Positions 34,989 to 43,402 of a stretch of 64,000 nt of DNA are shown here, in pieces. Each line of letters begins with the position of its first letter. Positions within the stretch are counted from its first letter, which is position 1. The notes under the pieces are model-generated. The model worked only from the letters and a program-made list of their open reading frames with translations. It did no database searches and was not told the origin of the DNA. Location of the stretch: assembly GCA_021733925.1 (NCBI GenBank), contig JAIPJY010000017.1, forward strand, positions 1 to 64,000, given 5' to 3'. The translations under genes and the position numbers were made by a program. This DNA is from Prosthecobacter sp. Its GTDB lineage: Bacteria; Verrucomicrobiota; Verrucomicrobiia; Verrucomicrobiales; Verrucomicrobiaceae.

Positions 34989-35726
34989 ATGAATATGACC
35001 GATTCAGTTGCCATCATCAGTGATATTCACGCCAACCTTCCGGCGCTGACAGCTGTCCTAGAGGACAGCGACAAGCTGCGCATTGAGGAGCTTATCTGCC
35101 TGGGCGACATCGTCGGTTACGGGGCGCAACCTGCCGAGTGTATTGAACTGCTACAGTCGAGGAACTTCTGCGTCGTTCTTCGTGGCAACCACGACGCCTA
35201 TGTGGCAGGGGATGGGGAGCCGCCGAATGTAAGTCCCGAGACTGCTGAGGTCATCCGGTGGACACGAGGCAAGGTCACGCCGGAGCAGCGAACCTATCTG
35301 GGGGCTCTGCCTTTGACCTGGCAGGGCAGGGAGTACGAGGCGGTCCATGCGTCGCTGCATCAGCCTGAGCAATGGGGCTATGTTCTAGAGCCTGCTGCAG
35401 CTGCTCAACATTTTGCCCATCAGTCCAAGCCCCTCTGTTTAATTGGCCATTCCCACCAGCCGAAGATGTTCGTTGAGGGGGAGGATAGAGCCTTGGACAT
35501 AACCAGCTTGGAATCTGTGCGCGCCAACCGTAAGCAGGTGGTCAATGTGGGCGCGGTGGGCCAGCCACGCGACAAGGATGAGCGGGCCTGCTATGTAGTG
35601 TACCGCCGCGCCGAGCAAGACGTGTGGTGGCGAAGAATTCCCTATGACATCGCGGCGGCTCAGAAGGCCATTCTGGATGCAGGGTTGCCGGGGAAGTATG
35701 CCCATCGTCTGTCATTGGGAAAATAG
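34989..35726 (+). CDS. Calcineurin-like metallophosphoesterase (YfcE/MJ0936-type)
   Basis: About 245 residues with DIHAN, GDIVGYG, RGNHD, VHASLH and GHSHQP, the complete motif set of small bacterial metallophosphoesterases. Substrate unknown; relatives are phosphodiesterases acting on nucleotides or small molecules. It follows the GIY-YIG gene by about 34 bases and may be the last gene of the SOS unit. Two starts are possible: ATG 34989, or TTG 34977 directly behind a GGGAGGAAG sequence. Confidence 0.9.
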   Translation: MNMTDSVAIISDIHANLPALTAVLEDSDKLRIEELICLGDIVGYGAQPAECIELLQSRNFCVVLRGNHDAYVAGDGEPPNVSPETAEVIRWTRGKVTPEQRTYLGALPLTWQGREYEAVHASLHQPEQWGYVLEPAAAAQHFAHQSKPLCLIGHSHQPKMFVEGEDRALDITSLESVRANRKQVVNVGAVGQPRDKDERACYVVYRRAEQDVWWRRIPYDIAAAQKAILDAGLPGKYAHRLSLGK

Positions 35727-35794
35727 CTCAGGGAGGACAATAGTTCATGCGTTGGCCTTTATAATTCCTGCCAACTCCTAGAACCCCCCGCATT

Positions 35795-36330
35795 TTGCCA
35801 GGCATCTACGACTCTACCACCTACATCTTTGGGGCTGTTCGGTTGATAGCGGTCGGGAGTCTCGGAGAGAAGAACTCCGGCGTTGCGCGCCCAGTTGATC
35901 AGGAGCGTTTTGTCGTGGCGGCGTGCTTCTGCGATTCGAGCATTCTCATCTGCCGCAGGTGGTCCGCTTGGGCGCTGGCTTCGGCGGGCGTGCTGGAGGA
36001 GCGCTTGGAGTTGAGCACGGCTGCTTCCTGCCTGGTCGGCAGGCGGGGTGTCGGCAATGGGGCGGCGTTTTCCATGGAGGTAGGTATCTATCGCATGAAT
36101 GCGGGCTTCTTCCAGAGCATTTTGCTCAGGGGGTGTCGAAGGGAGGCTCGGGTTTGCGCTGGGCGGCGAAGAGGGGAGTTCTTGGACCTTGCTGAATTTG
36201 GTCGCGGAGGCGTTTGAGGCGGGAGGGATCGGCGGGTTCGAGTTGGAGATCGACGGGCATGCCGCTGTCGGAGTCTGCTTTCACGGACTGGCTTCGTTAG
36301 GTTCTTTCGGTTGACGATTGGGAGGAAGGG
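35795..36330 (-). pseudogene. Remnant of phage antirepressor-like gene (copy A)
   Basis: No intact gene. The stretch 35876-36150 is about 90% identical by eye to 37822-38092, the C-terminal part of the better preserved Bro-N pseudogene there. On the minus strand it reads fragments equivalent to PPADQAGSSRAQLQALLQH. Several frames are broken. Confidence 0.6.
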
Positions 36331-36370
36331 GACGGCGGGCGAGGTTCCATGCCTGGCTTTTTATCGCGAG

Positions 36371-36643
36371 CTATTCGAGCGGCCGCTCACAGTGAGGACA
36401 GGTGCTGAGCACGGTGAAAGACTTCATTTGGACTGCCCGCCCACAATGTCCGCAGGGCCGTCCCTTGCGCTGGGTCATCCAGAAAATTTCCTCGGCGACA
36501 TAGGCCACGGCCAGGAGCAGTGCCATCACCAATCCGGCAACCCACTTAGGCGACAACTCCGGTGCCGTTTTCATCAAGAGCAGCGCCAGGATGACCAGCG
36601 GGAGGCAGATGAGGTGCTTCCAAAGTCGATAGTGCTTACTCAT
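36371..36643 (-). CDS. Small membrane protein with zinc ribbon
   Basis: 90 residues from the ATG at 36643. Two hydrophobic helices (LICLPLVILALLLM; VAGLVMALLLAVAYVAEEIF) are followed by a soluble tail with CGHCGR and CPHCER, a four-cysteine zinc ribbon. Longer upstream starts are unlikely. Function unknown. Confidence 0.68.
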   Translation of the reverse strand: MSKHYRLWKHLICLPLVILALLLMKTAPELSPKWVAGLVMALLLAVAYVAEEIFWMTQRKGRPCGHCGRAVQMKSFTVLSTCPHCERPLE

Positions 36644-36683
36644 CGTCTGTTCAGTTGTGTCGCAGCGCGTCGCGGCCCCAAGC

Positions 36684-36908
36684 TCAGCGAAAGTGGATGA
36701 ACACGCCGAGCCCAAGTGCTGTTAAAACAGCGACGGAGGCAGTGATCAGAATCTGGCGTCGCACCGGGGGTGACGCCTTCCGATACGTGCCCACCGTCAT
36801 GAAGATCGAATAGAGGCCGATGCCAAGATAGCCCAGCACGGTAAAGTTGTTTTGGGGGAGAAGGCACGCCATGAGCGTGATGACTGCCAAAAGGAAGAAG
36901 TAAAGCAT
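36684..36908 (-). CDS. Small two- or three-helix membrane protein
   Basis: 74 residues, almost all hydrophobic (MLYFFLLAVITLMACLLP; VLGYLGIGLYSIFMTVG; ILITASVAVLTALGLGVFI). No family recognised. It lies 40 bases upstream of the zinc-ribbon membrane protein on the same strand and may be co-transcribed with it. Confidence 0.65.
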   Translation of the reverse strand: MLYFFLLAVITLMACLLPQNNFTVLGYLGIGLYSIFMTVGTYRKASPPVRRQILITASVAVLTALGLGVFIHFR

Positions 36909-36952
36909 GGGATAGGGATTCGGTTTTGAAGATCAATCAAGCACGACGGCGA

Positions 36953-37060
36953 TTAGGAGGGTAGATCCAGCTTCGGCAGCCCGTCCACGATCTTCATCGT
37001 CTCTAAACTGACGTTTATGACACGCAGGAACAGTTCTAGCGGATACTTCGCGTCACCCAT
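36953..37060 (-). CDS. Possible 35-residue open frame
   Basis: An ATG at 37058-37060 opens MGDAKYPLELFLRVINVSLE and ends KLDLPS before a TAA. The composition looks protein-like. It could be the tail of a lost gene or a real small protein; nothing else supports it. Confidence 0.3.
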   Translation of the reverse strand: MGDAKYPLELFLRVINVSLETMKIVDGLPKLDLPS

Positions 37061-37061
37061 C

Positions 37062-37162
37062 GTTGCTGCCCACGGTTAACTGCTCAACTCGTCATTCGCC
37101 CTTCCGCTTTCCCCCTGAGCCCTTTCTGCAGAACGGGGCATTCACCCCATGGCACTCAGGTG
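37062..37162. repeat. 101-bp direct repeat, copy 1
   Basis: Begins GTTGCTGCCCACGGTTAACT and ends GGCACTCAGGTG. Nearly identical to 44124-44224. This copy is the 5' flank of the DUF883-like gene. Confidence 0.85.
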
Positions 37163-37184
37163 CCGCCATCCTTAGCTTAAGGGA

Positions 37185-37505
37185 ATGAAAACTCACGAAT
37201 ATCCCCACCACAACCCCGACATGCCTCGCCTCGACCAACCGCGGCAGCCCGCCCCGGACTTCGCCCAGCAGGTGATGCATACGGTCAAAGATGCGGCCCA
37301 GCACGCCAACCAGGCCGCCAAAGATCTCTACCAATCCGCCGCCACACACGCCGAAGACACCTTGGTGCAGTCCAAGCAATACGTGGGCGCAAATCCCATG
37401 GAAGTCGTCCTCGGCGTCTTCACGCTCGGTCTCACCCTCGGTTGCATGCTCGGATTTTCACATCACCGCCCGGACCCCACGCTGCGTGAGCGGTTCGGTT
37501 GGTAA
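37185..37505 (+). CDS. DUF883/YqjD-ElaB-like membrane-anchored protein
   Basis: 106 residues. An amphipathic helical N-terminal part (VKDAAQHANQAAKDLYQSAATHAEDTLVQSKQYV) is followed by one hydrophobic helix (PMEVVLGVFTLGLTLGCMLGF) and a short basic end, the plan of DUF883 proteins such as YqjD and ElaB. Those relatives sit in the inner membrane and can bind ribosomes in stationary phase. It appears monocistronic. Confidence 0.82.
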   Translation: MKTHEYPHHNPDMPRLDQPRQPAPDFAQQVMHTVKDAAQHANQAAKDLYQSAATHAEDTLVQSKQYVGANPMEVVLGVFTLGLTLGCMLGFSHHRPDPTLRERFGW

Positions 37506-37519
37506 CACGCGGTCCGGCC

Positions 37520-38425
37520 GCCTAACTGTGTGTTAGCCCCTTGGCGTGGTCGAAGACGCGGTGGAGGGGAGCATGACGCTGCTCTGGCCGAGGGCGGCGG
37601 AGCTGTTGCCGTACCCAGTCCAGCACACGGGCAAAGTCTTCGGGACGCCCCCGACTGATGGCCGAGATTCCCCGCGCTAGTTACCCCCTCCATCAGCACT
37701 GTTGATGGGTGTAAGTTCGGGGTGTCTGCCTGCTACCGTGACGTCGTGGGAACTGAGCAAGAGCCAACGGTGGTCGTTTTCGATCTGCTGCTGGAGATCC
37801 TGGGGTAGGTATTATGTACGCCGGCGTTACGTGCCCAGTCGATCAGGAGCGCCTTGTCGCGGCGGCGTGCTTCTGCGATGCGAGCCTGCTCATCTCCCGC
37901 AGGTGGTCCGCTTGGGCGTTGGCTTCGGCGGACGTGCTGGAGGAGCGCTTGGAGTTGAGCACGGCTACTTCCTGCCTGGTCGGCAGGCGGGGTGTCGGCA
38001 ATGGGGCGGCGTTTTCCATGGAGGTAGTCATCTATCGCATGAATGCGGGCTTCCTCCAGATCATTTTGCTCGGGGGTATCGAAGGGTGGGTCGGTCATGC
38101 GAATGGATGCCGCCGGGGCCATGCTGACGCAGAGGATGCCGGAGGCGTTGCGGATGACGAAAGGTTTGGCGGCTACGAGACCAGTTGGGGTGTCGTAGGG
38201 CTCGAGGAGGACGTGGCCGGACTCGTCGGCGGCTTTGACGGCCTGCAGGAAGGCGGCAAGGGGCAGGGTGTAGGTGCCTGTGCCGGTGCCGGTGGTGAGG
38301 GAAGGACTTCGCTGGTGACCCATTTGTGGAAGGCCTGGGCTTCGGTCTTGCGGCTTTTGAAGATGAGGTTGTAGAGGCTGGACTCGGCGATGACGTTCAT
38401 GGTCTGCAGGCCGGAGGGGGCTCAT
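37520..38425 (-). pseudogene. Frameshifted Bro-N-type antirepressor (copy B)
   Basis: On the minus strand one frame reads the end of a Bro-N domain (ESSLYNLIFKSRKTEAQAFH, then KWVTSEVLP) at about 38280-38400, typical of phage antirepressors. The rest continues in another frame as AAFLQAVKAADESGHVLLEP and PPADQAGSSRAQLQALLQHV to 37733. So one frameshift splits it and the N-terminal half is missing. The segment 37520-37620 repeats sequence also present at about 40800-40900. Confidence 0.7.
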
Positions 38426-38524
38426 TAGTGCTTAGCCCCCCCTCTCGTCTTCGGACAGTCCCCTGGCGGCTTCGGTGGGGGGGCATGGCGCTTGACGAGG
38501 GCGGCGGGTGGCTAGAGTGCGGGG

Positions 38525-38917
38525 ATGAATGACAGGCACCAAAAGGAGATGAGAGATGGCTGTTTGCCGGTGCTGGCGCTGGTGATCGTGCTCTGGGTGA
38601 TTTGGCACGGCCAGAAGCCGACCGTGCCGCGGCATGGGGTAGCTGTTCCGGTGCCTGCGTTCAAACCGGCTTTGGCGCTGAATCGGGACACGGAATGGCA
38701 GAATGCCCGGCTGCAGGTGGAGGCTTTCTGCTGGAGGGTACGGGAAGATGAAAATGTGAATCTGCGGGTGGAAGACTTTGATGCGCAGGGAGGCAGAGAG
38801 GAGATGATCCGCTTTGCGGGCACGCTGGCTGAAGTGACGGAGCGCGGAGACATGGAAGCGTTTGTGAAGTTTATGGCTGACAAAAACCGGGCGGCTAAAG
38901 GGCCTGTTAAAAAATAG
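38525..38917 (+). CDS. Small single-pass membrane protein
   Basis: 130 residues. An N-terminal hydrophobic helix (GCLPVLALVIVLWVIW) is followed by a soluble, charged domain (ARLQVEAFCWRVREDENVNLRVEDF). It sits on the opposite strand between antirepressor remnants. Its first 25 bases and upstream flank are near-identical to those of the unrelated membrane gene at 42038, although the proteins differ after residue 3. Confidence 0.65.
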   Translation: MNDRHQKEMRDGCLPVLALVIVLWVIWHGQKPTVPRHGVAVPVPAFKPALALNRDTEWQNARLQVEAFCWRVREDENVNLRVEDFDAQGGREEMIRFAGTLAEVTERGDMEAFVKFMADKNRAAKGPVKK

Positions 38918-38925
38918 GATCAGGC

Positions 38926-39250
38926 AGCGCGGACGGTGAAGAGGCCACCGAGTTTCTTCTGGATGAGTCGAGCGAGGAGTTCGGCGCGGGTGCATCGCTG
39001 GAGGGTGGCGTGCGCGGCGAGGTCGAGCTGGGACTGCGCGGGCAGGTTGGCGGGAGTGTCCTAGGGTTCGAGGAGGACCTGGCCGGAGTCGCCGGCGGAT
39101 TTGAGGGTGCGGAGGAGCTATTCCGTGGGTGTTGCCTGCCGGACTTTGATGCGGCGAAAGTCTCCAGTGATGACTGGGGCGACGTCCTCTGTGGGCACGT
39201 AGCCGTAGAATCTGGTCGGCGGGGTGATCTTGGTGACGTGGTGTCTGTCG
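38926..39250 (-). pseudogene. Antirepressor C-terminal fragments (copy C)
   Basis: Minus-strand fragments without a start: a stretch like SGDSGQVLLEP and a tail ending in LIQKKLGGLFTVRAA, equivalent to 42301-42480. Then comes RFYGYVPTEDVAPVITGDFR (about 39130-39215), which recurs at about 40930-41010. Stop codons and frame changes separate them. Confidence 0.55.
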
Positions 39251-39263
39251 TCGGAAAAATGGC

Positions 39264-39974
39264 CTATTCCTGGCGTGCGGGGGTCCGTGTTGCCGCTACG
39301 ACGCGCTCCAGTAGCTGGACGAGGCTGTCGGGCTTCGGTTGGTGGACGGAGTGTTTCAGCAGCTTCTCGGCTTCCTCCTGGGTAAGGACTTGGCGTGCGA
39401 CGAGGTTGTGCTGCTCGATTAAGTTCTTCAGCAGTCCGCCGTGGGCCTGTCCGATAGTCAAGCCCGGCTGGGGTGAAGCGCCGGGCTGTGGGTTTGCGGA
39501 GGCGGATGGCGGCTGCGGAGCTGAGGACGATTGGCGTTGTTCGTCCAATTGGATGCAATGTCGTATCTGATCCGCTGTGGTTAAGTCGAAATCCAGTGTG
39601 GCCGTCAGGTTTGCTGGAGAGACTTGCCAGTGGGAGACCTGATGAAACAGAACTTCACCGGATTTGTCCACGATGTCGAGATCGCGACTGCCCCAGTCCA
39701 TGGTGAGGTCTGAGAAGTCCATGTGTTCTTCATAACCTTCAATGTCTTCCTGGGTTAAGGGCGTGCGGCTCTCAATCCTGACCCGCCGAATCAGCGCGAC
39801 TGCGTAGTCGATGGAGTCGTTGAGGTCGAAAAAAATGCCGTGATTCGAGGTGTGGGTGTAGGAGCCGGCGTCGTAGTGGTGCCAGAACACCATGAAGTGC
39901 GCTCTTCTCTGGTCAGCAACCACCTGAGAGAACCAGGTGGCAATAGGCGGATTGTCGATGCGGCTCATGGTCAA
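39264..39974 (-). CDS. Unknown protein, paralog 1 of a duplicated pair
   Basis: 236 residues. The first 150 residues (PPIATWFSQVVADQRRAHFM through DFDLTTADQIRHCIQLDEQR) are almost identical to the protein at 42725-43402. The C-terminal 85 residues are Pro/Gln-rich, then helical (LLKNLIEQHNLVARQVLTQEE), and unrelated to the paralog's tail. No domain recognised. Conservation of reading frame in both copies inside a decayed region argues that it is a real gene. Confidence 0.72.
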   Translation of the reverse strand: MTMSRIDNPPIATWFSQVVADQRRAHFMVFWHHYDAGSYTHTSNHGIFFDLNDSIDYAVALIRRVRIESRTPLTQEDIEGYEEHMDFSDLTMDWGSRDLDIVDKSGEVLFHQVSHWQVSPANLTATLDFDLTTADQIRHCIQLDEQRQSSSAPQPPSASANPQPGASPQPGLTIGQAHGGLLKNLIEQHNLVARQVLTQEEAEKLLKHSVHQPKPDSLVQLLERVVAATRTPARQE

Positions 39975-40070
39975 ATAGGGTGCCTGAATTCAGGCGGATG
40001 GTCGTGCCGCAGTCCAGAGAATAGAAGGGAAAATCAGGGCGCATGCTTTTTGGGAAAAGTTGGAGGGCGC

Positions 40071-40205
40071 TACCTCCATGCCTCAAATTCGAAGTGCCCT
40101 GCCCTCATCCCGGCGCGAGAGCTGGTCATCCAGAGGGGGGGGCATCGCGCTGCTGCAGCTTTCCAAAAACTGATGAGTCATGATTCTGCGCTTCGAAGTT
40201 GATGT
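40071..40205 (+). pseudogene. Fossil umuD-dinB junction, copy 1
   Basis: Aligns to 29765-29893, the last 34 codons of the UmuD-like gene plus the first codons of the polymerase fusion. It keeps SNSKCPALIPARELVIQ and the following CATGATTCTGCGCTTCGAAG. The reading frame is broken after the VIQ and there is no polymerase beyond. A relic of a second SOS cassette or of a partial duplication. Confidence 0.75.
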
Positions 40206-40573
40206 AAAGGGGGCTACGATTAGTGACACCCTTGCCCGTGCGCTCCATGGCCTTGACGTGCTGGAGAGGGTGTCGGCGTTGGCGACACCCTTTGTTTGCT
40301 GGAATTGTTTGGAATAAGCTGATTAAAATAACGTCTATATCGTTACATTATAAGAGAGCGGGCAGCCCGCTCTGAAAAGGGCTAAATTCGCCTGGGTTAT
40401 CTAGGGATTGCAGGCGATGCTGATCATCGAGTTTCAACTTTGGGAAGGGGTATCAGTAGTACTTAGACCCTTCTCACTACCAGTGAGTTAAGTGTCAAAA
40501 CATTAGATATTTTACGCTTTAAACGTTACAATTAGAGGAGGTAACTCACAAGAGGTGAGCTGCCCACCTTTGA
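40206..40573. other. AT-rich non-coding block
   Basis: No gene. Includes the words GGGTGTCGGCGTTGGCGACACCC (40267-40289, a hairpin) followed by TTTGTTTG, which could be a terminator, and a run of lower-GC sequence. The whole block recurs at 43640-43985 with about 20% divergence. Confidence 0.5.
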
Positions 40574-41024
40574 TCAGTCAGCCGCCTTCTTTGGCCCAAG
40601 TAAGCATCTCCGCGGGCGATCCGGGGAGTCTTTGTTGACCAGCAGGGTTTGGGCTCGAGCCTTAGCGCATGTCATCAAAGTGCGTGAGGGGGGGACGATC
40701 CAGTGTTGGAATGTAACGGCGGCTTCAAGCATGGAACTCATCTCCAGGCGGTAGAGGTCCGCCTCTCCGATAAACCGAGCGCCTTGCAATCCTCCGGCGG
40801 TCGGAAGGGGGTAACTGTGTGTTAGCCCCTTGGCGTGGTCCAAGACGCGGGGAGGGGGGGGGCATGACGCTGCTCTGGCCGAGGGCGGCGGAGGTGTATG
40901 CTGCTGAGGAAGTCGGCGGGAGTGTTGCCTGCCGGACTTTGATGCGGCGGAAATCGCCATTGATGCTAGGAGCTACATACTCGGTGGGCACGTAGCCGTA
41001 GAACCCCGGCAGAGGCCCGGCTCG
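40574..41024 (-). pseudogene. Bro-N antirepressor fragment (copy D)
   Basis: Minus strand reads AKGLTHSYPLPTAGGLQGAR, then FIGEADLYRLEMSSMLEAAV at 40690-40835, the middle of a Bro-N domain, in broken context. Upstream of it the frame carries FYGYVPTEYVAPSINGDFRR. No intact start, and the tail changes frame. Confidence 0.65.
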
Positions 41025-41640
41025 GTGATGGTGACCATGGTTTGCGTGCCTACAAGGGTATCCCCAATGGTTATACCCTTCTCATCCTCGTCGAGGTTTT
41101 TGAGCATCTTGCTGGTGTTGTCGAGGTCGAGGACCACGCAGACATCACATGCGACAAACTTGACCTGGCCGTCTTCGAGGACGGTGCGGACGTGGTGGGT
41201 GCCGGCGAAGGTGAAGGTTTGGAGGGCGGTGTAAATGACCGGTGAGCGTCGAGTCTCTCAGGTATTCCACGATTGGCTGGTCTGTAGAGGGGGCGGTTGG
41301 CTGCTTGCTGGTGGGGACGACGACATCGCACAAGTCAAATTAGCCCTGGATAGTGAATTCGGCATGGTAGGGCAGGGACGCTGGGAGCGGTGGCTAGAGG
41401 GTTTGAATGCCCTTTTCCTTGAGTTCGGCCGCCATCTGCTGGTGCATCTGCTCGTTGATTTGTTCGCGCACGCGCATGCCGGTTTTGCGAAGAGGCTGGC
41501 AGGACTTCTTCCACGATCCAATCTTTCAATGTAACGGCGCCATCGAGTTTGGAACTCATCACCAGCCGGTAGAGATCAGCCTCACCGATGAAGCTTGCGC
41601 CCTGTAAACCGCCAGTGATTCGAAGGGGGCGTAGATCGCT
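41025..41640 (-). pseudogene. Bro-N antirepressor fragments (copy E)
   Basis: Two minus-strand pieces. At about 41025-41230 lies HHVRTVLEDGQVKFVACDVC, then VVLDLDNTSKMLKNL, the N-terminal half of a Bro-N domain. At 41480-41580 lies MSSKLDGAVTLKDWIVEEVL, the C-terminal half. Unrelated sequence and stops separate them. Confidence 0.65.
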
Positions 41641-41651
41641 CCCCCCCTTTT

Positions 41652-42005
41652 TTAAGCGTCGAGGGCAGTGGCAGTGTTAGTGCCGGTGGTGCGTAGGGCG
41701 GGGAGGACTTCCTCAACGACCCAGTCTTGGAATGTAACGGCGGCAGGCAGTGCGGACCGCATGATAAGGCGGTAGAGGTCGGCCTCGCCGATGAATTTGA
41801 CACCCTGTAATCCTCGGGTGGCTGTTTCGATGGGGTAGCTGTGGGCTACCCCTTTGCAATGATGGTCGAGCGCATCCTTTGCATTTGCATAGCCAAGAGC
41901 GTTACACACATCCCTTGCACAAAATTCGATTACGCCGTCCTCGACGTGGACGCGTAACTGTGTCGTGCCGGCGAAGGTGAAGGTTTGGAGGGAGTTCCAG
42001 GGGCT
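41652..42005 (-). pseudogene. Nearly complete Bro-N domain lacking a start (copy F)
   Basis: Open frame covering the full Bro-N fold: LQTFTFAGTTQLRVHVEDG, VIEFCARDVCNALGYANAK, GVKFIGEADLYRLIMRSALP and AAVTFQDWVVEEVLPAL. It ends in a TAA at 41652. There is no credible start codon: upstream the frame runs into the flank shared by the small membrane genes. Bro-N proteins are phage antirepressors that bind DNA. Confidence 0.7.
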
Positions 42006-42037
42006 TGACGGGGGCGGTGGGTGGCTAGAGTGCGGGG

Positions 42038-42307
42038 ATGAATGACGTACCGACGGGAGGAATGAGCTTTTGGGTGGTAGGGATTGCTGTGGTGATTCTG
42101 GTGCTGTGGCAGTTGCTGCGGGGCTGGCTGAGCCGGAACAGCGGGATCGACCTAGAGGCGGAGCATGCAAAATCTGGCTGTCCGGTGCTCATGCTGGCAG
42201 CAGGGATGCTGCTGGGCGTGATGTTCGGGCGGTCGGACTTCATGACGGCGGTTTTTGCGGTGCTGCTGATCTGGGGACTGACAGGCATCTCAAAGGTAAA
42301 GGGCTGA
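42038..42307 (+). CDS. Small membrane protein with three hydrophobic helices
   Basis: 89 residues: FWVVGIAVVILVLWQLL, SGCPVLMLAAGMLLGVMF and FMTAVFAVLLIWGLTGI. No family recognised. The 5' flank and first codons (GGCTAGAGTGCGGGGATGAA) are shared with the gene at 38525, so the two arose by duplication of the upstream part and replacement of the rest. Confidence 0.6.
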   Translation: MNDVPTGGMSFWVVGIAVVILVLWQLLRGWLSRNSGIDLEAEHAKSGCPVLMLAAGMLLGVMFGRSDFMTAVFAVLLIWGLTGISKVKG

Positions 42308-42720
42308 ACTCAGGCGGCGCGGACGGTGAAGACTTTGCCGAGCTTCTTCTGGAGGAGCTGGGCAAGGAGTTCTTTGGGCGTGGTGCGCAGGAGGGCGGCG
42401 CTGGCCGGGGGCGAAGGGTTCGAGGAGGACCTGGCCGGAGTCGTCGGCGGCTTTGACGGCCTGCAGGAAGGCGGCAGGGGTCAGGGAGGGCTGGAACTGG
42501 TGGGCGTGGTCAAAGACGCGGCGGATGGGCAGCATGGTGCTGCTCTGGCTTGTGCATGAAGGGGGCGGGGTCACGCGCCCAATTGATCAGGCGGGCTTTT
42601 TCGGCTCGGAGAGACTCGGGAGAGGGCGCATCAGTGCCCGGCGTTCCGGGGACTGGTCCCGGAGCGCATGGGAGACGGTTTCCTCGGTTGGCGTCCCAGC
42701 CGGGAGTGCCGGCGAGGATG
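42308..42720 (-). pseudogene. Antirepressor C-terminal fragments (copy G)
   Basis: Minus-strand pieces: AAFLQAVKAADDSGQVLLEP at about 42420-42480 and a tail equivalent to 38926-39010. Frames are interrupted. The piece at 42545-42600 resembles the start of the copy A/B repeat. Confidence 0.55.
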
Positions 42721-42724
42721 TGGT

Positions 42725-43402
42725 CTAGCTCTCGGGGTCATAATCTGGATTGAGGAGTATGGATTCATGCTTGGCACGTTCCTCCCACTGGTTGTCCAGC
42801 TCCTCGCACTCGCAGCCCTGACTGGTATTCCTCAATTCCTCGATTGAGAGAAGGGTTGAATCCACTGTTCGGGCGGCGGAAGCCACCTGGGGCGTAGCGG
42901 CGCTCGGGGGCATTGGGGAGATGGACGACTGCTGCGGCAGCGGGGCTGAGGGAGGCGATTGGCGTTGTTCGTCCAATTGGATGCAATGTCGTATCTGATC
43001 CGCTGTGGTTAAGTCGAAATCCAGTGCTGCAGTCAGTTTTGCTGGAGAGACTTGCCAGTGAGAGACCTGATGAAACAGAGCTTCTCCAGATTTGTCCACG
43101 ATGTCGAGATCGCGACTGCCCCAGTCCATGGTGAGGTCTGAGAAGTCCATGTGTTCTTTATAACCTTCAATGTCATCCTGGGTTAAGGGCGTGCGGCTCT
43201 CAATCCTGACCTGCCGAATCAACGTGACTGCGTAGTCGATGGCGTCGTTGAGGTCGAAAAATATGCCGTGATTCGAGGTGTGGGTGTATGAGCCGGCGTC
43301 GTAGTGGTGCCAGAACACCATGAAATGCGCTCTTCTCTGGTCAGCAACCACTTGAGAGAACCAGGTGGCGATGGGCGGATTGTTGATGCGGCTCATGTTC
43401 AA
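42725..43402 (-). CDS. Unknown protein, paralog 2 of a duplicated pair
   Basis: 225 residues. The N-terminal 150 match the protein at 39264-39974 almost residue for residue. The C-terminus is different (SIEELRNTSQGCECEELDNQ ... LNPDYDPES). Most base changes between the two in the shared part are silent or conservative, which suggests both were under selection. Function unknown. Confidence 0.72.
   Translation of the reverse strand: MNMSRINNPPIATWFSQVVADQRRAHFMVFWHHYDAGSYTHTSNHGIFFDLNDAIDYAVTLIRQVRIESRTPLTQDDIEGYKEHMDFSDLTMDWGSRDLDIVDKSGEALFHQVSHWQVSPAKLTAALDFDLTTADQIRHCIQLDEQRQSPPSAPLPQQSSISPMPPSAATPQVASAARTVDSTLLSIEELRNTSQGCECEELDNQWEERAKHESILLNPDYDPES

Larger units (their letters stand above)
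39532..40692. repeat. 1.16-kb duplication, unit 1
   Basis: This segment aligns end to end by eye with 42960-44124, offset about 3,430 bases. It covers the conserved 5' two-thirds of the paralogous gene, the fossil umuD/dinB junction and the AT-rich non-coding block that follows. Within it, 40355-40373 forms a perfect 9-bp hairpin AGAGCGGGC-A-GCCCGCTCT that the second unit lacks. Confidence 0.85.
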
